From Geomonas oryzae (GTDB taxonomy: Bacteria > Desulfobacterota > Desulfuromonadia > Geobacterales > Geobacteraceae): a stretch of 64,000 bases of DNA. The DNA lies in assembly GCF_004117875.1 (NCBI RefSeq), contig NZ_RAHW01000008.1:96164-160163 (forward strand). The letters are read 5' to 3'. Positions 32,318-39,657 of this stretch are shown here, one piece after another. Every line of letters starts with the position of its first letter. Positions within the stretch are counted from its first letter, which is position 1. Under the pieces are notes generated by a model. That model was not told where the DNA came from and did no database searches. It was given only the letters and a program-made list of their open reading frames with translations. The position numbers and the translations under genes are program-made.

Positions 32318-33589
32318 ATGAAAAAAACTTTGCTGCTTCTTCTTGCTCCGGCGTTGATGCTGGGCATCCACACTGAGGCCCGTGCCGCGGTCAAGGCGGA
32401 ATCTTTCTCCCTGTCTCCCTACGTTGGCGGCTTTACCTTCATCGGTAAAGAGCACCTGGAGACGATGCCTGTTTACGGTCTGCGTGCCGGCTACAACTTC
32501 ACCAAGAGCCTCGGCCTTGAGGCCGTCTTCGATTACGGCAGCACCGAGGGCAAGAAAAACAGCGGCATAGGCGACGGCGTGGACGTGTACAACTACCACC
32601 TCGACGCCCTGTACCATTTCATGCCGGACTCCCAGTTCGTTCCATACGTCGCCGCGGGCTTTGGCGGGCAGTCGAGAAATTATCCCGGACCTGCGCACAC
32701 CGACCGCACTTCCTTCAACTACGGCCTGGGCGCCAAATACTTCCTGAGCGACGCGATGGCCCTCAGGGGGGATGTGCGCCACCTGGTGCTCAGGGATGAC
32801 GGAGAGGCGTTCCACAATCTGGAATACACCGTGGGGATGGACTTCATCTTCGGCGGTGTCAAAGAAGCCCCTGCTCCTGTAGCAGCCCCGGCTCCCGCTC
32901 CCGCACCCGCTCCCGTGGTCGTGCCTCCGCCCCCGGCGGCGCCTACCGACCGGCTGAGCATCTCCCCGGCTTCGGTCACCAAGGGAGAGACGGCAACCCT
33001 TTCCTGGAACTCGGAAAACGCTACCAAGTGCGTCATCGAGCCGGGGATCGGTCCGGTCCCGGTTTCCGGGACCATGACCGTCACTCCGGACTCGACGGCG
33101 TCCTATACCCTCGTTTGCGACGGGGCCGGCGGCACCGCCAAGAGCCTCGCCAAGGTGGACGTGGTCGCTCCGCCGCCTGCACCGGTACCGGCCCCTGTCG
33201 TCGTTCCCCCGCCGGTCGTACCCGCGCCGGAACCGGCCAAACTGTGCAAACCGACGGTTATCAACATCCACTTCGATACCAACAAGGCCGATATCAAGCC
33301 GCAGTATCATGACGAACTGAAGGCGCTGGCCGACTTCCTTAAGGAGTTCCCCAACGCCAAAGGAACCATAGAAGGCCACACCGACAACGTAGGGGACAAG
33401 GCGGCCAACATGAAGCTCTCGCAGCGCAGGGCGGATAGCGTACGCAACTACCTGATCAAGAATTTCGACATCGCACCGGATAGGGTTAAGGCAGTCGGCT
33501 ATGGCCCGACCAAACCGGTAGCCAGCAACAAGAGCGCGGCAGGAAAGCAGCAGAACCGCCGCATCGAGTCCAACTTCCGCTGCGAATAG
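32318..33589 (+). CDS. OmpA-family outer membrane protein with Ig-like insert
   Basis: This encodes 423 residues, AAGGAGG upstream. A signal peptide of about 24 residues ends at ARAAV. Residues 25-190 form an OmpA-like eight-strand barrel (FSLSPYVGGFTFIGKEHLET, PVYGLRAGYNFTKSLGLEAV). A proline/alanine linker, an Ig-like domain (LSISPASVTKGETATLSWNS) and a second proline-rich linker follow. The C-terminal OmpA domain (about 305-423) has FDTNKADIKPQYHDELKALA and IEGHTDNVGD, which binds peptidoglycan diaminopimelate. It tethers the outer membrane to the cell wall. The next paralogue differs by lacking the Ig-like domain and having two OmpA domains. Confidence 0.9.
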   Translation: MKKTLLLLLAPALMLGIHTEARAAVKAESFSLSPYVGGFTFIGKEHLETMPVYGLRAGYNFTKSLGLEAVFDYGSTEGKKNSGIGDGVDVYNYHLDALYHFMPDSQFVPYVAAGFGGQSRNYPGPAHTDRTSFNYGLGAKYFLSDAMALRGDVRHLVLRDDGEAFHNLEYTVGMDFIFGGVKEAPAPVAAPAPAPAPAPVVVPPPPAAPTDRLSISPASVTKGETATLSWNSENATKCVIEPGIGPVPVSGTMTVTPDSTASYTLVCDGAGGTAKSLAKVDVVAPPPAPVPAPVVVPPPVVPAPEPAKLCKPTVINIHFDTNKADIKPQYHDELKALADFLKEFPNAKGTIEGHTDNVGDKAANMKLSQRRADSVRNYLIKNFDIAPDRVKAVGYGPTKPVASNKSAAGKQQNRRIESNFRCE

Positions 33590-33609
33590 ACATTAGCGGC
33601 TGAACACGC

Positions 33610-33646
33610 AAAAGGCGCCCCTTGCATGCAGGGGGCGCCTTTTTTA
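33610..33646 (+). terminator. Rho-independent terminator after the first ompA-like gene
   Basis: A stem AAAGGCGCCCC with GGGGGCGCCTTT and a short CTTGCATGCA loop region runs into a T tract at 33640-33646. It lies 21 bp after the stop codon and closes the mscL-ompA unit. Confidence 0.9.
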
Positions 33647-33783
33647 TTTGCTGAATATGCGCGGATCTGCTGGAAGAGCAACATGCGCAGACTGGCAGTA
33701 CACCGTTGACGAAGCATGCGAGGTGCGGGAAAAAGAGACCCTTGCCACTTGGTGTTTCGTGCGGAGTCAGTGCCGGTTCTTTG

Positions 33784-33811
33784 TTGCACGTCGCGCAAAG
33801 GGTGATAGCCT
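33784..33811 (+). promoter_or_regulatory. Promoter of the second ompA-like gene
   Basis: TTGCAC (33784-33789) and TAGCCT (33806-33811) are 16 bp apart, 75 bp upstream of the start codon. The spacer AAAGGGTGAT and flanking bases match the mscL promoter region with one gap. The stretch 33647-33783 shows no gene. Confidence 0.5.
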
Positions 33812-33885
33812 ATCCCATGTCTTTTTCCGGGGGTGAAATAGAGGAGGAAGGCAAAATCAAAGCCTAACAACATAGGAGGTGTCAG

Positions 33886-35250
33886 ATGAAAAAGTACCTG
33901 CTTTTTGTTCTGGTTCCGGCGCTGTTGTTCACCATGCTTCCAAAGGCTCACGCAGAAGTGAAGGCTGAAAGTTTTTCGCTCTCCCCCTACATCGGCGGCT
34001 ACACCTTCATAGGGAAGGAACACTTGGAGACCATGCCGGTATACGGCCTGCGCGCGGGGTACAACTTCACGCGGCATTTCGGCCTTGAGGCGGTCTTCGA
34101 CTACATCTCGACGGAAGGAGAGAAGAACAGTGGTATCGGCGATGTCGACGCCTACAACTACCATCTCGACATGCTCTACCACTTCATGCCGGAGGCACGG
34201 CTTGTCCCCTACGTCGCCGCCGGCTTCGGCGGTCACTCAAGGGAGTACCAGGGGGGCGAAGACATGTCGCGTCCCGCCTTCAACTACGGAGTCGGTGCGA
34301 AATACTTTCTGACCGACGCCATGGCCCTTAGGGGGGATGTGCGGCACCTGATCCTCAGGGACGAGGGGGAGACGTACCACAACCTTGAGTACACCGTAGG
34401 GGTGGATTTCGTCTTTGGCGGCGTAAAAGAGGCACCTGCCACCGCCGAGGCGGCGCCTGCTCCGGTCGCCGAGGAACCTCCGCTCGAGCCGGTTCCGGCC
34501 GCCGAGCCTGCACCGGGGCGCTACAAGTACTGCGTCACCCTGCACGGCGAATATGACATCAACCGGGCCGTAATCCGCGATGAGGAGAAGGAAGAGATAG
34601 CCGTTGTCGGTGAGTTCATGAAGCAATATCCGACGACCACCGCGGTCCTCGAGGGTCACACCGATAACGTAGGGGCTCCGGAGTACAACCTGGAGCTTTC
34701 CAAGCGCCGGGCCGAGTCGGTGGTCGACTACCTCGTCAAAAACTACGGCATAGAGCGCTCCCGGCTCGAGGCCAGGGGGTACGGCATGTCCCGTCCGGTG
34801 GCACCCAACACCACCGACGAGGGACGCCAGGCCAACCGTCGCGTAGAGGCCATCATCGACTGTGCCTTCGACGTAAAAGAGGTGAAGCCTCCCGAGCGGC
34901 TCTGCATGGGACTAGTTGTCGACTTCGATACCGCCAAGGCGGACATCAAGCCGCAGTACCGGGACGAACTGGCCAAGGTCGCCGACTACATGAAGAAGTA
35001 CCCGACCACGACCGCGGTCATAGAAGGGCACACCGACAACGTGGGTGGCTACGACTACAACATGAAACTCTCGCTCGAGCGTGCCGAGAACACGGTCCGC
35101 TACCTCGTGGACAACTTCGGCATCGACAAGAGCCGGCTTTCCGCGAAGGGGTACGGATACACGCGGCGCATCGCCTACAACAACACGCCAGAGGGGCGGG
35201 CAAAGAACCGCAGGATCAACGCGGTCATCGACTGCGTGGTGAAGAAATGA
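33886..35250 (+). CDS. OmpA-family protein with two tandem OmpA domains
   Basis: This encodes 454 residues, with ATAGGAGG upstream. Its signal peptide and barrel (residues about 22-185) are close to the upstream paralogue (FSLSPYIGGYTFIGKEHLET). After a short proline-rich linker there are two peptidoglycan-binding OmpA domains in tandem: YDINRAVIRDEEKEEIAVVG with LEGHTDNVGAPEYN, then VVDFDTAKADIKPQYRDELA with IEGHTDNVGGYDYN. Tandem OmpA domains are unusual and could grip two stem peptides. It has its own promoter and terminator. It arose by duplication of the neighbouring gene plus a domain duplication. Confidence 0.9.
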   Translation: MKKYLLFVLVPALLFTMLPKAHAEVKAESFSLSPYIGGYTFIGKEHLETMPVYGLRAGYNFTRHFGLEAVFDYISTEGEKNSGIGDVDAYNYHLDMLYHFMPEARLVPYVAAGFGGHSREYQGGEDMSRPAFNYGVGAKYFLTDAMALRGDVRHLILRDEGETYHNLEYTVGVDFVFGGVKEAPATAEAAPAPVAEEPPLEPVPAAEPAPGRYKYCVTLHGEYDINRAVIRDEEKEEIAVVGEFMKQYPTTTAVLEGHTDNVGAPEYNLELSKRRAESVVDYLVKNYGIERSRLEARGYGMSRPVAPNTTDEGRQANRRVEAIIDCAFDVKEVKPPERLCMGLVVDFDTAKADIKPQYRDELAKVADYMKKYPTTTAVIEGHTDNVGGYDYNMKLSLERAENTVRYLVDNFGIDKSRLSAKGYGYTRRIAYNNTPEGRAKNRRINAVIDCVVKK

Positions 35251-35287
35251 GTCTTGGCGGAAAAATCTGAAGTCGTAGCGAAACAAG

Positions 35288-35317
35288 AAAGGGGAAGCCG
35301 CATCCGGCTTCCCCTTT
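35288..35317 (+). terminator. Rho-independent terminator after the second ompA-like gene
   Basis: AAAGGGGAAGCCG (35288-35300) pairs with CGGCTTCCCCTTT (35305-35317) around a CATC loop; a T-rich stretch follows. It lies 37 bp after the stop codon. Confidence 0.85.
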
Positions 35318-35349
35318 CCTTTCTTTAACCGCCGCCACTCGGTCCGTGG

Positions 35350-35441
35350 CCCCTCCCCCCGGAGGGGGGAGGTTGGGAGGGGGGAAGGCTGATCTAGCTG
35401 CTGCGCTCCCCCTCCCTGCCCTCCCCCTCCGGGGGAGGGGA
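35350..35441. repeat. G/C-rich paired hairpin element
   Basis: Two palindromes, CCCTCCCCCCGGAGGGGGGA at the left and CCTCCCCCTCCGGGGGAGGG at the right, flank about 35 bp. It fills most of the gap between the converging ompA-like and HEPN-like genes. The same type occurs at 40802-40914. Confidence 0.8.
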
Positions 35442-35477
35442 TGCTGCTGCGATTCACACGCCCTATACCTGCTTTGC

Positions 35478-36131
35478 CTAACCTATCTCCTTGGTGATGA
35501 GGCGCTGCACGGCGCGGAGCATTTCGTCGACGTCGGCGGTCCGGTAGCGCTCTCCCTGCCCGCTGATGAAATCGGCCTTCATGTAGCACCAATCCTTAAC
35601 CCGCTGGTAGGTTCCCACCTGGTAGGCCTTCGCCTGGTAAAGCGCCTCGTTCATCTCCTCGGTGCTCCCGACCGGGATCCCTTTGCCGCCACAGACGAGC
35701 ATCAGGAATTGTTCGAGGAGAACCGAGGCGAGAATACAGGCCGTGTGGTTATCCCCGCGTTTCAGGAAGTCGGAGGTCCTGCCGCTCAGGTATTCAAGCA
35801 CGGCATGGTCCAGGAAGAGGCGGATCTCGGTGAGTCCCCCCTGCTCGAACTCGGTCCGCGCCGACTGCACGATGGCGCGGCAGTTGTCGAAGCTTTCCTT
35901 GTAGGTGATGTTGATGATCTTCGCGTAGATGGACTGGAAGTTGCGGTAATAGGCGCTTTCCTCGCCGAAGACCTGCTGCAAGAGGCTCAGTGCCGAGTTG
36001 GCCCAGTCCTGGAAAAGTTTGGAGTCGACGGTGGCGGCGATGTCGTTTATGAGCTGCGAGGAACTGACCTTTTTGGCCTTTTCCGCGAGTTCATCGAATT
36101 TCCTGCTGATGGTGTAATCGAGCTTCAGCAT
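35478..36131 (-). CDS. Uncharacterised helical protein with HEPN-like C-terminal part
   Basis: This encodes 217 residues from ATG 36131, which has AGGGAG upstream; a GTG at 36173 lacks one. It is mostly helical and soluble. Residues about 120-160 (FLKRGDNHTACILASVLLEQ) read like the helix of HEPN/DUF4145-type proteins, where a basic residue and a histidine or asparagine form an RNase-like site; here R and H are three residues apart rather than RxxxxH, so activity is doubtful. I do not recognise the N-terminal half. The convergent ompA-like gene ends 227 bp away. The leftward metallopeptidase gene begins upstream. Confidence 0.55.
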   Translation of the reverse strand: MLKLDYTISRKFDELAEKAKKVSSSQLINDIAATVDSKLFQDWANSALSLLQQVFGEESAYYRNFQSIYAKIINITYKESFDNCRAIVQSARTEFEQGGLTEIRLFLDHAVLEYLSGRTSDFLKRGDNHTACILASVLLEQFLMLVCGGKGIPVGSTEEMNEALYQAKAYQVGTYQRVKDWCYMKADFISGQGERYRTADVDEMLRAVQRLITKEIG

Positions 36132-36219
36132 GCGGTCTTGCTCCCTCTGGGGCTTCGGTCCTGTAAACGCCACTTAACTTATAGTTTTGACGAAGAAAAG
36201 TCAACGGGCGATGCCGGCT

Positions 36220-36801
36220 TCATGCCGGGGAGACGCTGATGCGGGGAGCCTGCAGCCTGCGCCCGACGATAGCGCGGTGCCGCGAGCGGAGCGCCGCCAG
36301 GTCCCCCTCGAGGAAGGCTAGCCCCTCCCGGTCCGGGGTAGCCTCCAGGTAGCGGTCGACCAACTGTCCCATGAAAAGGTTGTAGCTCCTGGTGGAGGAG
36401 CCGTGCGCGTAGTTCCTGCCGGGAAAACGGCGGATATCGCCGTCGCATGCGGGGGAGATGTGGTACAGCTCGTGGAAGATGGTGATCAGCTTCTCCCGGA
36501 AAGGGAGTTCGAGAAAGCGGGGAACCAGGAAGTAGATGACGTAGAGCATCTCTTCGCCGCGGTGGGTGATGCTCGGCATGGTGCACAGCACGCTGCGCCG
36601 GCCGCGCCGCGCCTTGACCGAGCGCTCCCCACCTTCAAAGCGCAGGGGGTGGATCTTGGCGAGACTGCCGCCGCGGCCGGCCCTTCCGCTGGAGACGCAT
36701 ACCAGGAGCCTCTCCGGGGCGATGTGTTGCAACTCCGGGGTGCGGGCGACTATGTCGCAAATCAGCCGCTCCAGCTCCCCGGTCAGGTTCAGCGTGGTCA
36801 T
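36220..36801 (-). CDS. Putative zinc metallopeptidase (HExxH type)
   Basis: This encodes 193 residues. IFHELYHISPACDGD (residues about 110-124) contains HELYH, the HExxH zinc site with its catalytic Glu, followed by DGD and FPGRNYAHGSST that may hold the third ligand. The LYVIYFLVPRFLELPFREKL strand and helix before it fit short soluble metallopeptidases found in bacteria and phages. There is no signal peptide. Its start overlaps the stop of the diheme cytochrome gene by four bases (ATGA), so the two are co-translated. The substrate is unknown. Confidence 0.7.
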   Translation of the reverse strand: MTTLNLTGELERLICDIVARTPELQHIAPERLLVCVSSGRAGRGGSLAKIHPLRFEGGERSVKARRGRRSVLCTMPSITHRGEEMLYVIYFLVPRFLELPFREKLITIFHELYHISPACDGDIRRFPGRNYAHGSSTRSYNLFMGQLVDRYLEATPDREGLAFLEGDLAALRSRHRAIVGRRLQAPRISVSPA

Positions 36802-37097
36802 TGCACTCCGGACAGTTTCAGTTTGTGACAGAAGAGGCAGCGCATCGGCCCGTCCTTGGGTTTAACCGGGTGCTTGGCCGGGAACGGGATGCCGCCGGGT
36901 TCGGTGTTGTGGCAGGCGGGGCAACCCTTGTCTGCTTCCATCTTGCTGCCGGTCTTTTTGAACAGCTCGTAGGACGGCTTATGGGCATCGTCGAGGGGGA
37001 CCCGCTTGGTCTTCTCCTCGCCGGAAATGAGATAGAAAACGAGAAAAACTACGGCTACCAGGCCGATGAAGATCATGTCTTTCTTGCCGATACGCAT
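36798..37097 (-). CDS. Small membrane-anchored diheme c-type cytochrome
   Basis: This encodes 99 residues. An uncleaved N-terminal helix (MIFIGLVAVVFLVFYLIS) anchors it with the rest in the periplasm. Two heme sites, CPACH (near residue 59) and CLFCH (near 87), are followed and separated by histidines (AKHPVKPK) that could be axial ligands, as in NapC/NrfH-like or class III-type mini-cytochromes. It overlaps the metallopeptidase gene by four bases. The BadF-type gene lies 192 bp upstream beyond a repeat. The electron partner is not evident. Confidence 0.8.
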   Translation of the reverse strand: MRIGKKDMIFIGLVAVVFLVFYLISGEEKTKRVPLDDAHKPSYELFKKTGSKMEADKGCPACHNTEPGGIPFPAKHPVKPKDGPMRCLFCHKLKLSGVQ

Positions 37098-37172
37098 GTA
37101 CCCTCCGGGGATTGAATGTAGCGGCGAGGTTAAACGGGCCGCGTGTAAAATTCAAGCAAAAACCAACTACCT

Positions 37173-37264
37173 AACGCAAAGGCTCAAAGCCGCAAAGAGA
37201 ACCTTTAGAAGGTTTGAAACAACAGCGTTTTTTGTTTTTCTTCGCGCCTTCGCGTCTTTGCGTT
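37173..37264. repeat. CGCAAAG-type inverted repeat element
   Basis: AACGCAAAG (37173-37181) and CTTTGCGTT (37256-37264) are inverted, and additional CGCAAAG and CTTCGCG words fill the arms. The element lies between the cytochrome and activator genes. Similar CGCAAAG elements are widespread in many bacterial genomes. Confidence 0.7.
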
Positions 37265-37289
37265 GAATAAAGCTTCTGAAGCCTTTGTT

Positions 37290-38066
37290 TCAGCCGTTGG
37301 AAGCGCAGCCGATGGCCCCGTTGTGCTGGGGATGTTTCGGGATGATGATCTCCATGCCGCACTGCGCCCGCAGGAGGGTGATCATCGCGCCGTTTAAGGC
37401 AACCCCGCCGGTGATGACCAGGGTGTCGGAGGGAAAGCGCTTCAGCATCGGCATGACCCGCTTCACCAGGGTGAGGTTCACCCCGGCGCACAGCCGCGCT
37501 ACCGGGTAACCGCGCAGGATCTGGCCGATCAGTTCGCTCTCGCCGAAGATGCCGCAGGTCGCGTCCAGCGCCACCGGCTCGTCGCAATGGGAGGATAGCT
37601 CATCGAGGCTCACTTCGAGCACCGCGGCCATGTTCTCCAGGTACCGACCGCTCGAGGCGGCGCACTTGTCGTTCATGACGAAGTCGGTGAGGCGCCCCGC
37701 CACCACTTGGGCGACCTTGGTGTCCTGCCCACCCATGTCGAGCAGGGTGAAATCGGCGAGTCCCGTCTGGGTGCGCGCTCCGGCAACGTGCGCCTTTATC
37801 TCCGAGATGACGCGTGCGCCGTGCAGGTTTATGCTGTTGCGGCCGTAGCCGGTCACCGTGATCTGCGCCTCGCGCAGTTCGTCGGCGCTGAAGATGCCGC
37901 TTCCCTCGAGGTCAAGCGAGAGCTCGTCGTCTACGATGCGGCCGTACTTCTTGTAAAAGGCAATGGTATCGAGATCGGCGAGGCGCAGGATCTCGCCGCC
38001 GCGCATGAGCGCGAACTTGGCCTTCCTGCTTCCCAGATCTATTCCTATTCTCAAAGCTTCTGACAC
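37290..38066 (-). CDS. BadF/HgdC-type ATPase, activator of a 2-hydroxyacyl-CoA dehydratase-like enzyme
   Basis: This encodes 258 residues from GTG 38066, preceded by AGGAGA. LRIGIDLGSRKAKFAL and LLDMGGQDTKVAQVV are phosphate-binding motifs of the acetate-kinase/actin fold. Two cysteines, in NDKCAASSGRYLENMA and DATCGIFGESE, would bridge one [4Fe-4S] cluster between two subunits, as in HgdC. Such activators use ATP to inject a low-potential electron into their partner. The likely partner is encoded 141 bp upstream. Length is that of HgdC-type rather than the larger BadF/BcrA. Cytoplasmic. Confidence 0.87.
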   Translation of the reverse strand: MSEALRIGIDLGSRKAKFALMRGGEILRLADLDTIAFYKKYGRIVDDELSLDLEGSGIFSADELREAQITVTGYGRNSINLHGARVISEIKAHVAGARTQTGLADFTLLDMGGQDTKVAQVVAGRLTDFVMNDKCAASSGRYLENMAAVLEVSLDELSSHCDEPVALDATCGIFGESELIGQILRGYPVARLCAGVNLTLVKRVMPMLKRFPSDTLVITGGVALNGAMITLLRAQCGMEIIIPKHPQHNGAIGCASNG

Positions 38067-38207
38067 CTGAACGGTTCTCCTGTCACTGCCTGCCGGGGCT
38101 ACTCTATCTGAGTTGAGTGCCCGTCTCTTTTCTCGTCCCCGTCTGCTTGCCAATTCGGGACGTCATTGTATATTTGGTCACGGACTTGCCATTGCCGGAG
38201 GTCCGCT

Positions 38208-39191
38208 TCAGTTTCGATCCTCGAGCAATTCCAGAAAACCTTCCAGCCTGATCTTCGTCCTTGCGTCGACGTTGCCGGGCTTGTCACCCTCCAGCGTCAG
38301 TACCGGGAGCTTGATGCTCTTTCGGAGCACCATGTCCTCGATCTGCCTGAAGCAGAAGGACTGCACATAGTGGATAACCCCGTCCACCTTCCTCTTTTGC
38401 AGCTCACGGCCGATGTCGCCGATGCGGTGAAAGATATCGTAGGGGTAGCTGTAGGCGCGGTACTGCTCCACCAGGTCCTCTATGCCGTAGGGCATGCTGA
38501 ACTGCCGCTGGGTCTCGTTGAAGACCACCCTCGCGCCGATTTCCTCGAGGAAGTCGTAGAGCCCGGAGACGATGGGGGGGACGCCGAGGAAGGCGAGCCT
38601 GATGGGCTCCTTTCTTTCCGGCCGTTGCACCGCCTCGGCCAGGAAGGCATCAACCTCGGCCTCGAAGGCGTCGAGGTCGCCGTTCATGTCCGAGGTGCAG
38701 ACCTGGAAGTAGTGGTTCTCCTCGCCGGTGACCCGGTTCTCCTGCCAGGTGAGGCGGTCGATCTCATGCACCTTCGCCCTGATCCGGTCCAGACGCTTCT
38801 TGGCGGCGTTGACCTCGTCCCAGCCGACGCCGAAACAAGACATGAGCTTCTCGATCTCCGCCTTCAGGGGGGCCGCCTCCCGGGTGCCGGGGTAGGCAAA
38901 GGGGTAGACGCGCACGCCGTTCAGCGAGAGCACCTCCATGAGGGCTTTCGTGTAGCTGCAGTCCCCTTCCGTCACGGCGACCATCTCGGTGATGCCGCTT
39001 GCGACCACGGCACCGTAGATACCCTTGATCCAGGCGCATACGTTTCTGGGGAAGCCGGTGAGCTCGGCATCTTCTATCAGCGAAGCTTTTTCGGGATGGG
39101 TGATGAAGATGTTGTTCAGGTCGATGGGGGCCACCCCCGCCGCGACCAGGACTTCCAGCGGAATGGTGGTGGTAAAGCCTACTCTGCGCAA
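38208..39191 (-). CDS. HgdB/BcrB-family dehydratase-type Fe-S protein (single subunit)
   Basis: This encodes 327 residues from TTG 39191, with GGAG about ten bases upstream, immediately after the membrane-protein gene. The three classical cluster cysteines are present: Cys52 (RNVCAWIKG), Cys78 (EGDCSYTKA) and Cys280 (QSFCFRQIED), plus Cys119 and Cys165. Known members dehydrate 2-hydroxyacyl-CoA or reduce benzoyl-CoA as two different subunits; here only one subunit gene is present beside an activator. This matches double-cubane-cluster proteins, whose natural substrate is unresolved. No CoA-transferase or second subunit lies nearby. Confidence 0.82.
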   Translation of the reverse strand: MRRVGFTTTIPLEVLVAAGVAPIDLNNIFITHPEKASLIEDAELTGFPRNVCAWIKGIYGAVVASGITEMVAVTEGDCSYTKALMEVLSLNGVRVYPFAYPGTREAAPLKAEIEKLMSCFGVGWDEVNAAKKRLDRIRAKVHEIDRLTWQENRVTGEENHYFQVCTSDMNGDLDAFEAEVDAFLAEAVQRPERKEPIRLAFLGVPPIVSGLYDFLEEIGARVVFNETQRQFSMPYGIEDLVEQYRAYSYPYDIFHRIGDIGRELQKRKVDGVIHYVQSFCFRQIEDMVLRKSIKLPVLTLEGDKPGNVDARTKIRLEGFLELLEDRN

Positions 39192-39196
39192 AAGGT

Positions 39197-39535
39197 CTAC
39201 TCCGTCTTGATGAAGAATAAATAGATGAGGAACGCGCCGATGGCGAGCCCGCCGAAGGCGAAGGGAAGGGTCGTGGAAAGGTTGAGCGTTTCGCCTTCTA
39301 CCGGCATGGTGAAGTGGATCAGGAGCAAGAGGGAAAAGGTCGTGAAAAGGGTGGCGAGCACGAATTTCGACTTGCGGACCACCGCGTAGAAGGCAACGAT
39401 CAAAAAGCCGAAGACGAACCAGGGATTCGAGAGCGCGCTCTTCACGGTCAGGTGCCGCGCGAAATCGACCATGTTTGCCGTTTCAAAGGGTGTGAGCTTT
39501 TCGGCGAGGTTCTGCAAGAAAGTTGCTTTGTCCAT
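39197..39535 (-). CDS. Small unknown membrane protein of the dehydratase/activator operon
   Basis: This encodes 112 residues from ATG 39535, preceded by AGGAG. There are three hydrophobic helices: ALSNPWFVFGFLIVAFYAVV, then FVLATLFTTFSLLLLIHFTM, then LPFAFGGLAIGAFLIYLFFI near the C-terminus. The N-terminal 35 residues are soluble and amphipathic. It is the first gene of a leftward three-gene set with the dehydratase-type and activator genes, five bases ahead of the former. I do not recognise the family. It may place the redox pair at the membrane, but this is conjecture. Confidence 0.6.
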   Translation of the reverse strand: MDKATFLQNLAEKLTPFETANMVDFARHLTVKSALSNPWFVFGFLIVAFYAVVRKSKFVLATLFTTFSLLLLIHFTMPVEGETLNLSTTLPFAFGGLAIGAFLIYLFFIKTE

Positions 39536-39657
39536 GTTTTCTCCTAGCAACCGCTAGATTATATGCATATCGGATAATTTGGCAAGAAGTTAAACCGGCG
39601 GCATATTACCAGCCTCACCTCAAAACTCGGCAGTACATGTCGGGAAGGAGTTCACCC

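Noticed and set aside
37163..37264. GEMM-type c-di-GMP riboswitch
   Set aside because: The CGCAAAG words match part of that motif, but the rest of the conserved core is missing and the region is a common CGCAAAG repeat element.
39551..39657. Glycine riboswitch upstream of gcvT
   Set aside because: The 107-bp gap is too short for a tandem glycine aptamer and no conserved core is visible.
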